Shown here: piece after piece, positions 36,086-45,335 of the stretch
How the letters are laid out: each line of letters begins with the position of its first letter
How positions within the stretch are numbered: position 1 is the first letter of the stretch
Assembly (NCBI GenBank): GCA_036417435.1
Contig: CM070917.1
Coordinates: 61,230,436 to 61,294,435 of the forward strand
Length of the DNA stretch: 64,000 bases
From: Inia geoffrensis
Taxonomy: Eukaryota > Chordata > Mammalia > Artiodactyla > Iniidae
Reading direction: 5' to 3'
The notes under the pieces: generated by a model
What the model saw: only the letters and a program-made list of their open reading frames with translations
What the model was told of the DNA's origin: nothing
The model's database searches: none
Position numbers and translations under genes: made by a program

Positions 36086-37035
36086 TTTTTTTTTGTTTGT
36101 TTGGCTCATTACAATGTACAAAAAAGACAAGGTGGCACCATTAAACCTGCCTCTGCCATCCGTCCGGCTCTGTCGCCTTTCTTCCCCTCAGGGGCACCTC
36201 ACACACCCTCCCCAGGGGAAGGAAAGATCCCTATTGATGGGGAGGCTCGAGGCAGCGGCACCTTCCCCTCCCAGCCTGCTTCCGCGCCTCCTGTCCGGGG
36301 GACTCACGGGGGCCGGGAGATGAGGGCCTAGAAGTTCAGTGGGTCGGTGCTCTCGCCTCCGAGCAGGGCCCATGTCCTGTTCCTCAAGAGCCACCTTTCA
36401 GCAGTGCGTCAGCAGTAGCTGAGGTCCCCAGGGGCCCGTGACTGACCAGTTGCACGGGTTCAGCTCCTTCCAGATGCTGGGGGAGCTGACTTGGCAGCAC
36501 CTGGCCTGGGCTTGAAGCCAAAAGGGTTCCCCGCTTTGAGCGGGTAGCATCTGCCCCTCCCTGCTGCTTCCTTTTAACCCCTGCCCACCACTCCCCAACA
36601 AGGACAGGCTGGAGGAGGGCCGGGGAGGCTGAGGGAGCCCTAGATTCCTCCAGCTGCCTGCCATTTTGACCTCTGTTGCTCCTTGCCAGTTTTCCCCAGT
36701 GCGCCTAACTCAGAGGCATTTTCTCTTTTCACTGAGGCTCGCTGGCCGTGTGGCCCTAGGTAAGACATACTCGCTCTGAGCCTCAGTCTTCCCGCTTGTG
36801 TGAAGAGGCAGTTGGCTCCAGGCCAGATGTGGCATAATCATCACTGGGGCAGGGCCCCGCCCCTACAAAAGCAGCCGGGACCAGCTCTGATCCTGTGCCC
36901 ACCACCAAAATGACTTCCCAAGGGGCCAGTACCATGTGCACTGCCCCATCCAGGAGGGACCACTGGGCATCCTGTTAAATTCTGGAGCCCTGGAAGAAGC
37001 AAGACCCCACTCTCCCCAACCCCTAGGATAAGACC
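36086..37035. other. Space between the UBE2O and SPHK1 3' ends
   Basis: About 950 bases between convergent transcripts. It contains a MIR fragment at 36742-36812; no gene is recognised. Confidence 0.75.
36742..36812 (+). mobile_element. MIR fragment
   Basis: GCCGTGTGGCCCTAGGTAAG ... TCTGAGCCTCAGTCTTCCCG follows the MIR core. Confidence 0.6.
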
Positions 37036-37307
37036 AGTAGGCTGGGAATGTTGCTTTATTTGGATTTGATTCAGGGGGTGGGGCTCCCAAAACAAAACAC
37101 GGTGGCCTCCTCGCCCCTAGCCCAGCACCTCATCCTGGCCTTTGGTGGGCAGAGCCATCCTTCCCAGCCTTCTCCAGGAGTCTTCCTCCTCCTCCCGACC
37201 GGCCACGTGAGCTGTGGACAGGCCCTCCAGTCCCTGGGGTGGGAGGGAGGGGCCTAAGCTCAGAGTTAACCAAGTAGACAGACTAAGGCACGGCAAGGCC
37301 CGCGGAG
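37036..37307 (-). other. SPHK1: SPHK1 3' untranslated region
   Basis: About 270 bases after the stop, ending some 20 bases beyond the minus-strand AATAAA at 37060-37055. The short UTR matches the compact human gene. Confidence 0.75.
37055..37060 (-). promoter_or_regulatory. SPHK1: Poly(A) signal AATAAA of SPHK1
   Basis: Reads TTTATT on the plus strand. It is the first canonical signal after the SPHK1 stop, in the sequence AATAAAGCAACATT. Confidence 0.8.
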
Positions 37308-38109
37308 TCATAAGTGCTCCGCTGGAGGTGGCCTCCGGCTGGGCGAGGCCTGGGGCTCCAGAGAGGGTGGGGACTCCCTGCAGCCACTGACCATCCAGAA
37401 GTAGTTTGGGTGCACCTGGCCCTGCACAGCCTCACTGATCATCAGTTCCCCGTCCACAGCAAACACACCCTTCCTGTCCTTGGGTTCCAGGCGGAAAGCA
37501 ACCACGGGCACGTACACCAAGTGGGGACAGTCACACTCCATGTGCCTGCCTTTCTCCATGGCCAGGAAGAGGCGCAGCAGTGTGGCCCGAGACACACCTG
37601 CCCGCACGTAGAACAAATGCATAGCGCCGGCTGCACAGCGGCCCATGGGTGCAGCAAATATCTCACTGCCCAGGTGTGAGTGCAGCAGTGCCAGCACCAG
37701 CACGAAGTCCTGCTCCGGCACCACTGTCCAGTGAGAGGGCACTGCCTCCTCCAGGGGCACCAGGTGGGTGTCCACAGGGCCCTGCTGGGCCTGCTGGTGC
37801 CGAGCGGGGCAGGGGGGCATCTTGGAGACCACCGTTTCTACAGGGAGGTAGGCCAGGGAGCCCTGGTAGGTGCGCAGGGCCGCCAGGCGCAGGAAGGTGC
37901 CCAGAGTGAAGCGCATCTCACCCAGGCGCCGAAACTTCTCACTCTCCAGATCCACGTCAGCGATGAAACCCCAAGCCAGGCTGAGCACGGAGAAGAGGTG
38001 CTGCCCGGAGGCTGTCTGCAGGGACAGCAGATCCATGGGCGCCAGCAGCCGGCGGCACAGCAGCCGGGTGCAGTTGGTCAGGAGGTCTTCATTAGTCACC
38101 TGCTCGTAG
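37308..38109 (-). CDS. SPHK1: SPHK1 last exon (residues 126-391)
   Basis: 802 bases after a CTGCAG acceptor, ending in TGA (37310-37308). It encodes the lipid-binding C-terminal domain. Compared with human as I recall it, three residues are added after position 225 and four near the C-terminus. Codon 225 (37811-37809) is TGC, cysteine. The last residues are PPPAEHL. Confidence 0.96.
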
Positions 38110-39301
38110 CTGCAGAGGGAGAAGTCAGATGGGGAGGGCAGGAGCCCTCACACGTCCTCCCCTTCCTCCTCCTGGGGAGTTGGGGCGGGCGAAGTGACAC
38201 TGAGTCCCTAGGGAGTTGGCAGGAATGACAGATGGAGCAGGTGGAGGCAGCAGCTGGAGTCATGGAGAGGGCCCCAGACGGAGGGGCCGAGGCTCCAGAG
38301 ACGAGGGCATGGAAGTTACCCCTGCGCGTGGTAACTTACAAAAGAAAGCCTGGTAGCAGGGCGGCACTGAGGGGAAACTGGGGGCCACCGTGGCCCTGGG
38401 CTCTCACCCGGCATAATGGTTCACAGAAGCGGCCAGTGCATTGCCAGAGCCGGCTGGGAGGCTACACAGGGGCTTCTGGATGGCGGTCTCCCAGTCAGGC
38501 CGCTCCATGAGCCCGTTCACCACCTGTTGGAGCACAGGTGGCCTCAGCCTGGGAAGCACCCCACCCCCACGATCCAGGCCCAGCCTGCCGGTGCGGGGGG
38601 CCTCACCTCATGCATCAACCCATCTCCAGACATGACCACCAGCGCGTCCCAACGTCCCAGGTCCTCCGCCCGCACCAGCTCCCGGGCGTGGTTCCGCCGC
38701 TCTGCGGAGAGACCAGCGCGGCTATCACGGCGGGGGCTGGGGTGGGGGGTGGGGGGTGGTCCCTGGGTGGGGATGCCCCCTGCACCCCCGCGGGGAGACA
38801 CTCACCAGTGAGCGTCAGCGTAAAGGAGACATCGGCCTGGGCCAGCAGGGGCTGCACGTGGCTCCAGAAGAGCTGCAGGGCTTTGCCCTTGCCCCCGCGC
38901 GGATTTAACAGCACCAGCACTCGGCAGGGCCTAGGGAGCGGGTTCCGGGAGCCGCCCGCTGTAAAGACAAACGCGAACCGGCCGCTAGGGGGCTGACGAT
39001 CACAGCAGGGGCACTGGGGTGGAAACGCTGTGCCTGAAACCCACGGGTAACTGATCCAACAGTCTGACCAGAGGCAGCGGCCTCCAGTGGTGGGGAGCTC
39101 CAGCGGCAGCCCCGCGCTCCTCACCCGGCCAGCTTGGCTCGGCTCAGGCTCGGCCCGCTTCCGGTCTCGTCGAGAAAAGTGCGTCTCTCGGGCGTCCCCA
39201 GCCTCTTTTGTTCTGCTGACTCGGGCCAACCTTCCTCTCGAGGGAGAGAAGGGATCCCCCTACAGGCCTTCCCCGCCAGGCCCCCACAAACCTGCATCCA
39301 T
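37308..39301 (-). CDS. SPHK1: SPHK1, sphingosine kinase 1
   Basis: Phosphorylates sphingosine to sphingosine-1-phosphate with ATP, mainly in the cytosol and at the plasma membrane. On the minus strand the coding pieces are 39301-39292, 38958-38806, 38701-38607, 38523-38408 and 38109-37308, all with GT-AG introns and continuous phase, giving 391 residues (human 384). Key parts: nucleotide-binding loop NPRGGKGKA (about 22-30), SGDG catalytic motif with Asp81, PAGSGNAL (about 109-116), and the segment RFTLGTFLRLAAL used by calmodulin/CIB1 in human. The start is the ATG at 39301, in good context (G at -3 and +4), matching the human short isoform. A frame open upstream would encode the longer isoform. 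Residue 225 is Cys, not Ser, and the tail ends PPPAEHL. It converges with UBE2O. Confidence 0.97.
38408..38523 (-). CDS. SPHK1: SPHK1 exon encoding residues 87-125
   Basis: 116 bases, acceptor AACAG and donor GTGAGA. It encodes VVNGLMERPDWETAIQKPL and SLPAGSGNALAASVNHYAG, a nucleotide-binding and substrate-pocket segment. Confidence 0.95.
38607..38701 (-). CDS. SPHK1: SPHK1 exon encoding residues 55-86 (SGDG motif)
   Basis: 95 bases, acceptor CCGCAG and donor GTGAGG. It encodes RRNHARELVRAEDLG and VVMSGDGLMHE; Asp81 in SGDG is the conserved catalytic residue. Confidence 0.95.
38806..38958 (-). CDS. SPHK1: SPHK1 exon encoding residues 5-54
   Basis: 153 bases, acceptor TTACAG and donor GTGAGT. 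It carries LPRPCRVLVLLNPRGGKGKA, the start of the diacylglycerol-kinase-type catalytic domain and the ATP-binding loop. Confidence 0.95.
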
Positions 39302-39495
39302 AACCTCGACCCGTGGCCCCCAATGCCAGGGGGTCCCCGGCGCTGTCGGGGCGCTGTCCGCGGCGGCGGCTCCTGCCTTCAGCTCCTTATCGGTGCTGCC
39401 CAGGCGGGCGTCTTGGTGCCGGCTGTGGGGCTCGCCCTCCCCGCCCGGAACCGGTGCTGTAGGGGCACCCGCGTCATTCCCTGCGGTTGCCGGAT
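39292..39495 (-). CDS. SPHK1: SPHK1 exon with start codon and in-frame N-terminal extension
   Basis: Minus-strand exon from a CCCCAG acceptor (exon begins at 39495) to a GTTTGT donor after 39292. It ends with ATG GAT GCA G, the start of the short isoform. The 64 codons before that ATG are in frame and stop-free (PATAGNDAGAP through RVEV), closely resembling the N-terminal extension of the long human isoform, which suggests they are coding in some transcripts. The first exon for that form is not identified. Confidence 0.85.
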
Positions 39496-39807
39496 CTGGG
39501 GGAGAGGAGACAGCGCTGGTGGAGTCCGCAGCGGACCCCTGAGGTGGGGGGCGCCCTGCTAGGTCCTGCGACCACGCGCGGGGAGCCGCGCCTCCGGCAT
39601 CGCCTAGTTTTCCGAGAGGTCCTGAGAGCCGAGGTCCAGTGCCACCAAGGGCGCTCCCGTCCTGGAACTGAGCTCCCCCCCACCCAGAGGCAAAGGGTCT
39701 CTTCCTGAGGGGCTTTCTTTCCTGGGGCCTCGGGTTCCGGCCCGACGATGAGTCAGAGCCCCGTGGCTCTCTCCGGGGGATCAGGTCCTCACCCCCTGGG
39801 CGCTGCC

Positions 39808-39826
39808 GGGGGGGGGGGGGAGGGGA
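39808..39826 (+). repeat. G-run in the SPHK1 CpG island
   Basis: A run of about a dozen G followed by A and GGGG, just upstream of the SPHK1 coding exon. It could form a G-quadruplex on the plus strand. The run length may be an assembly approximation. Confidence 0.6.
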
Positions 39827-42800
39827 GTCCGGTTGCGTGAAAATCCCAGAACGTGAGTGGACATCGCAGGGCGCGAAGTTCGGGGCGAGCGATCCTCGCC
39901 CCGAAACAGCCGGGTCGCCGTGTCCTCTACCCTGAGCTCCGCAGGGGCCGGAGTCGCCGCGCGCGCCTCTAAGGACCAGGCTCTGCGGCGCCGCGCGCAG
40001 CGCTCGTGGGAGCAGCGCCGGAGTCGCGCAAGAGCTGAGCCGGAGCCCGGCCGCCAGCCGCCGCCTCCCTCGGCCGCAGCCGAGTGGGCGCGGAGGCCAC
40101 GCGGTGCACGGCAGTTCCCCCGACCGCCCAGGAGCCACGCACGGCGCGAGGACAGGGCGGGCGGCCAGCCCTACCCAGTCGGTCCGCTTTGCTGGGGAAG
40201 CGCCACCTCCGTTCCCCACAGTGGCCTAGGGCTGAACGCAGCTCGTCCCGGGCTCAGCCTCGCATCTGAGGGACAACTGGAGCGCCAGGCAAATGCTGAC
40301 TGCACGGCCTCGCTGTCTCCAGCCTCAAACTTTTGTCTCAACTTCGGGGAGGGACCTGTGCCTCGCCCCCGGGCCTGGCCACGCCCCGCTCTCCCCGCGT
40401 TTGCGGGGGAGGGCCCCGCGCCCGGCACAGCTGAAGCCCGCCTGTCCCCGGCCTCACCGCGCTGCCCCCCGCACGGTCAGCGCCCACGGCTCGGCCACGC
40501 GCAGCCCTTTGCCTGGGTCCCGGGACGCTGGAAGTAGGCGACAGGCGGAAGGCGGCGCCGCGGCCCGGCAGGAGAGGTGGAGGCCGTTGGCGAGGCGCGG
40601 AGCCCCAGGCCCGGTCACGAGCGGCGCGCCGCGAGCGCAGCGTCCCGGGCGCGCGAGGGTGAACGCGCAGCGCAGGCCCAGGCGCGGGCCTCACGCGATC
40701 TCGCCTCGGCGCCCGAAGCCGGAGCGGCCCCCGGGTGGGACTCCGGGCACGCGTGGCTCAGGGCTCCGGGCAGACCCTCGGCTGTCCCTGGACGCTGCGA
40801 CCTTCCGCCGCGGAGTCTCCTGGCAGAACTGGCCCCGCTGCCGGCTCCGGGCAAGCAGCGCCCGCTTCGCGCGCCCCGCCCCATCCCACCCGGATTTCGA
40901 GGCCCAGACCCCGCCGGGTGCCCCCCGCTCCGTGCCGGGGCGTCTCTCCAGCAGCTCCAGTTCTCCCCCAGAGAGTTATTTTTAGCCTCCCGACCAAGCA
41001 GCTCTGCAGCGCAGCCACCGAGCCTGAGGCAGCCAGGCGAGCGGTCCCGGGGAAGGCTGGCGACCTGCGCGGGGGGATGCGGTCCAGAGGAGGGACCCTT
41101 GTCAAGAACCTCAAAAAGTTGGATCCTTTTCACAGAGGACAACATCGAGGCTCGCCTGCGCCAGAGAAGCTGCTCCGCAGCGGGCGATCCAGGCCCACGC
41201 ACCCGAGAGGAGCTTGGCGGTGTAAACAGGCCTAGGGGTCCCCATCCGCACTGGGCAGCCAAGCATCGGGGGCGTGTCCTCCGCCGCCTCCACTGGCTCA
41301 GTGGGAAGATGCAAACGGGCCCGGGACTCGTGTATCGGTGCTTGAGTGATTAACATATCACCGGCAAGTAAGTGTCTGACCTGAACTTGTCCGCGACCAA
41401 CTCGAGTAAACTCCCTGGGGGGTTGTTGGCGGCGACCCAGAGGAGGAAGTTACCAAGGCGGACTTGGCGACCTGACCAGGTAGGGCCAAAGTTAGGAAAA
41501 ACCAAACCGCTGTAGGAGGCTGAGGTGGTACAGGCCCAGGCTGCAAAGTGCTCACGCGCCCACACCTGCCCCCACCGACGCCCGCTCACAACTCTCTCTT
41601 CCCATCGCCTCAAGTCGAGAAGAGGCAGGTCTCCGCGGCCCCGGTAACTGGGGCGGGCCTCCGCCGCATCTCCTCTTACAGAGGACCCAGGCGGCCCGGC
41701 CCCGTTTCCCAACACCTGGGAGGGGAGGAGGGCGGGGCCCAAGTGTCCCCACGTAGAGGGGAGGCGCAGGCTGGGACGCGTTGGCCTGGCACGCGTCCGG
41801 GTGGTGGCCATCTCCGTCCTGCGTGGCCCCCGGGCAGCCCTGGCTGGGTCCTGGGCGTCCCGAGCGTGTTCCGGGAAGGTGACTCAGCGACGCTTTCACG
41901 GGTGGAGAAACTATGCGAAACTAGGAACCGGGAGAGGAAGCGGGGGCGGGGCGGCATCGCCCTCTCGCAGGGCCGTGGCGGGTGTCCGCCGAGGTCTGAT
42001 CTTGAACCTACAGGCCCCCACCCGCAACCCCCAGGAATCCGGCGCCAGGAGGGGAGCGCGGCGCTGCAGCCGCAGTGCCGCGGTCACGCGACGCGGGGAC
42101 TCAAGCGCCTGCGGGACGAGGGGGCTCCTTTGCGGGAGCCGGGGCTCGATCCCTCTCCTCCCCCTTCGCCTGCCTTCTCCTCCTTCCAGGACTCCGGTCA
42201 AAGTCGGGGCTTTGGCGCCTAGAAGACGCGGGACGCGGGCGGGGTGCTCCCCGAGATCTCAGTCTTGGAGGGAGGGTGCTGCGGAGACCGCCAGGGCAGC
42301 CTCCCCCTTCTCCCCCGCTCGGGAGGGCACTTCCATCGGTCCTAAAAAGCCGCTGCCTTAAACCTTGGAGTCTGGTGGGAAACTGAGGCCCTCGGGAAGG
42401 GAAGACCTGGCTGTGCACGAGTCCACAGGGAGAAAGCCCACCTGCCACTGGGTTCCTCCGCCTCCCAGCGCCCCGGGCTGGAGCCCCTGGGGTCGTGGGG
42501 CCGGACGGGGGCGGGGTTGACTGGAAACCGAGCGACTAGGGAGGCGGAGCAGCCTGCTGGGTTCATTATCCGGCCTCCGGGGGCCCAGCGGGAGGGAGGT
42601 GAAGGGCCGAGCCCTCTGGCCCCGGTTCCAGTCTGCACAATGGCTGCTCTGTCCTCCCAGCGGCCTCGCCCCCGCCCCCACCCCCACGGTCCCTGCTCTG
42701 CCCTCGTCATTCTTGTCCGTCACCTCCCCGCTCCAGGCTGCCTCCCTCCAGGCCCACACCGCCCTCCAGCCCCTCTCTAAAGAGCTTTATTTCATCTCCA

Positions 42801-42879
42801 GAAACACTCATCAGCATCCCTGGCCCAAGGAGACAGGATTGAGCAAAAGCAAGATGCTTTGCCCCTTTTGATAACGGGG

Positions 42880-42985
42880 AACTGAAACCCTGAGAGGTGA
42901 AGGGTCTCGCCTAAGCCACTGAACCAGTTCCCGACAGAGCTGAGAAGCAAACGCAGGTCCCAACCCCCAGGCTGAGAGGCCCAGC
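42880..42985 (-). mobile_element. MIR fragment
   Basis: GGGGAACTGAAACCCTGAGAGG ... GAGAAGCAAACGCAGGTCC resembles MIR in antisense. Confidence 0.5.
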
Positions 42986-43572
42986 TGACCCCAGGCTTCT
43001 AGCTGATATCTGAGTATCTGTCGGCCGGGTGGGTTGCTTGCTACAGAGCTTGCCCCAGTAACCCAGCTGCTCGGTCTCCCTGGGAAAGAGGAAGCAACCC
43101 GAAGCCCTCTCTAGGCTCCATCCTCCAGGCTCTGATTAAGCAACTAGCTGCTGTGGCCAAGGGCCTCTGGAGTCAGGCTTGATCTGTGCTGATCACCAAC
43201 CCGCAGGTAACACCTGGCTCCCGGGTGAAAGAGACTGCCTTTCCGTCTCCCCCAGCCACCCTCCTTCCTCCTTGAGGGCAGCCTTCCCAGGTGGACACAC
43301 CTGAGAACCCCCCTTTTTTTTTCTTCTTCAGAGAAAGAAAGCAGGCATTCACTGGGCCTGGCCCGGCTCTCTGGAAACTTGGAGCCAAGGCCGCCAGATG
43401 GCAAATGACTTGCTTTTAATAGGAGAGGCTTCCTGCCATCTCACCTGTTCCTGAGGTTTTCAGCTCCCAAGTTGAACTGGAGGACCTCGAGGCCTCCCTT
43501 GACCTCAGGTCCTTTCTGCCTGGGAGGCTGCAAGGGCAGGGGAAGGGAGGCATCCAGCCCTGCACACTGTGT

Positions 43573-43740
43573 TGTTGTTCTTGTTGTTTTAATGTATTTT
43601 TTGGTTTGTTTGGTTTTGGTTGTTGTTGTTTTAGCCGCGCTGCGCGGCAGGTGGGATCTTAGCCCCCCCCCCCTCCGCCCGACCAGGGGTCGAACCCCTG
43701 TCCCCTGCATTGGAAGCGTGGAGTCTTAACCACCGGACCG
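43573..43740 (-). mobile_element. CHR SINE, short form, with altered 5' head
   Basis: T-rich tail, GCAGGTGGGATCTTAG, GGTCGAACCCCTGTCCCCTG and GGAGTCTTAACCACCGGACCG. The expected terminal CCAGGGAAGTCCC is replaced by a perfect hairpin (43741-43767). Confidence 0.85.
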
Positions 43741-43767
43741 CAGTTTGCAGGGATGTCCTGCAAACTG
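43741..43767. repeat. Perfect 11-bp inverted repeat with 5-base loop
   Basis: CAGTTTGCAGG, loop GATGT, CCTGCAAACTG. It sits exactly at the head of the antisense SINE. Confidence 0.95.
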
Positions 43768-44224
43768 TTTTTAGGACTTGTGTCCTGGGACAGCCCCAGA
43801 TGTGGTTTTCCATTCTGAGATCCTGGTGACCGTGCCAGGCATTGAGGGTGGCTGGCTGGGCGTGGAGGAGTGTGCCACACATGGACATCCAGGAGAGCAG
43901 ACTGGTCACACAAGATTCTTGGCTGCTTGCAGGGAATGTTCCGAGTTTCTGTCTCTGCGGCGGTTCAGCCACTCTGGGTGTGCTGGAGTGAGCCTAACTC
44001 TACCTCTTGCGTGGCCTACTTCTCACGGGTGTCCTCGCCAGGGCTGGGAACCAAAGTCTCTTCTGGGCCTCTGGGCTCTGCCTGCCACACGCCCCCACCT
44101 GCAGGCCTGCTGAGAGGGACACATCCCTTTCAGGGAAATTTGCGGGCACAGCCCTCCCCGTGGAAGCCTGCGAGCCTCACCCATTTCACTCATTTCAGCT
44201 GCTTGCCCGGCATCTGAAGGCATT

Positions 44225-44490
44225 TGTATTAGTTTCCTGGGATCATCACAGCAAGGTACCACAAACTGGGTGGCTTAACAGAAATTTACTGCGTCACTGT
44301 TCTCAAGAAATCCAAGATTAAGATGTTGGTAGGGTTGGTTCCTTTTGAGGGCTGTGAGGGGGAGTCTGTTCCCGGCTGCTCTCCTAGCTTCTGGTGGTTG
44401 GCTGGCAAACTTTGGTGTCCCTTGACCTGTACATGCATCACCCAGACTCTGCCCTCATCGTCACATGGCTCTCTTCCCTTGTGAAAGATC
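44225..44490 (-). mobile_element. MST/MLT-type MaLR LTR fragment
   Basis: TGTATTAGTTTCCTGGGATC, ACCACAAACTGGGTGGCTTA and CAGAAATTTACTGCGTCACTG follow the antisense of MaLR LTRs (old, non-coding ERVL-derived). Confidence 0.65.
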
Positions 44491-44904
44491 TGGCTGAGAT
44501 GTGTTCTTTTAGGGTCTGCATTCTCTTCTGTTGGGCATGTTCTTTTTCAAAAGCAAATTACTCTGGGAGGGAAAACCAATAAGTTATTAGGACTCTTGTG
44601 TGAATGGAGGTATCCATTTTAAACTAAAAAAATCTAACAATACTAGGTGTCCCCAAAGAGGACAACAGTGCACGCTCGTGTGGGTGTTGCAGGAAAGGTG
44701 TCTGGCAGCTGGACCTGCCCGCCTCCGCTGTTGGGAGGAATTGTTTATATCTGCGCTGGCTGCCGGGTGGCTTTGGCCGGGCTTGCACACTGCCCCGGCT
44801 ACCTTGACTTTCAGATCTTACCTCACACCTTGGCTTATGGCATCTCTGGCATCCTGAGCAGATGCGTTTATTCCCCAGCCCTCGGAGAACAAAGCTGAGT
44901 TTTG

Positions 44905-45335
44905 TGTTAGTGTACTGGGTTCCTATTGCTGCACCAATTTATTATCCTGCAGTACTGAAGGTCAGAAGTTTAAAACGGATTGACAGGGCTGTGCTGTCTT
45001 CCTGTTCTAGCTTCTAGAGACCTGCATTCCTTGGTTCAGGACCCCTTCCTTCACCTCCAAAGGTGGCAGTATAGCCTCTTCGGGTCTCTGTCTGACCTTT
45101 CCTTCTGCTGTCACATCTCTGACCTTGACCTTTCTCCCTCCCTCTTACAGGGTCTCCTGTCTGTGATGACATTGGCCCCACCTGGCTAACCCAGGATAAT
45201 CTCCCCATTCAAGAGCCGTAACTTAATAGCATCTGCAAAATCCCTTTTGCCATATAAGGTAACATATTCATGGGTCCCAAGGATTATGACGCAGCCGTCT
45301 TTGGGGGGCTGTTATTTTGCTAACCACAGTTGGGT
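44905..45335 (-). mobile_element. Second MaLR-like LTR fragment
   Basis: GTGTTAGTGTACTGGGTTCC ... GCATCTGCAAAATCCCTTTTG ... GTCTTTGGGGGGCTGTTATT resembles a related old LTR in antisense. The exact family is uncertain. Confidence 0.45.

Larger units (their letters stand above)
39100..42400 (-). promoter_or_regulatory. SPHK1: CpG island over the SPHK1 5' end
   Basis: A long stretch dense in CG dinucleotides and GC-boxes, covering the start-codon exon and about 2.5 kb upstream. Mammalian Sphk1 is known to have several alternative first exons within such an island and an antisense RNA (Khps1). I cannot place the transcription starts from sequence alone. The long open frames here are expected from low stop-codon density in GC-rich DNA. 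Confidence 0.75.

Noticed and set aside
40293..41353. Open frames of about 230-260 codons on the plus strand upstream of SPHK1
   Set aside because: GC-driven; composition is Arg/Pro/Ala/Gly-rich without domain features. They could overlap an antisense RNA but are not supported as proteins.
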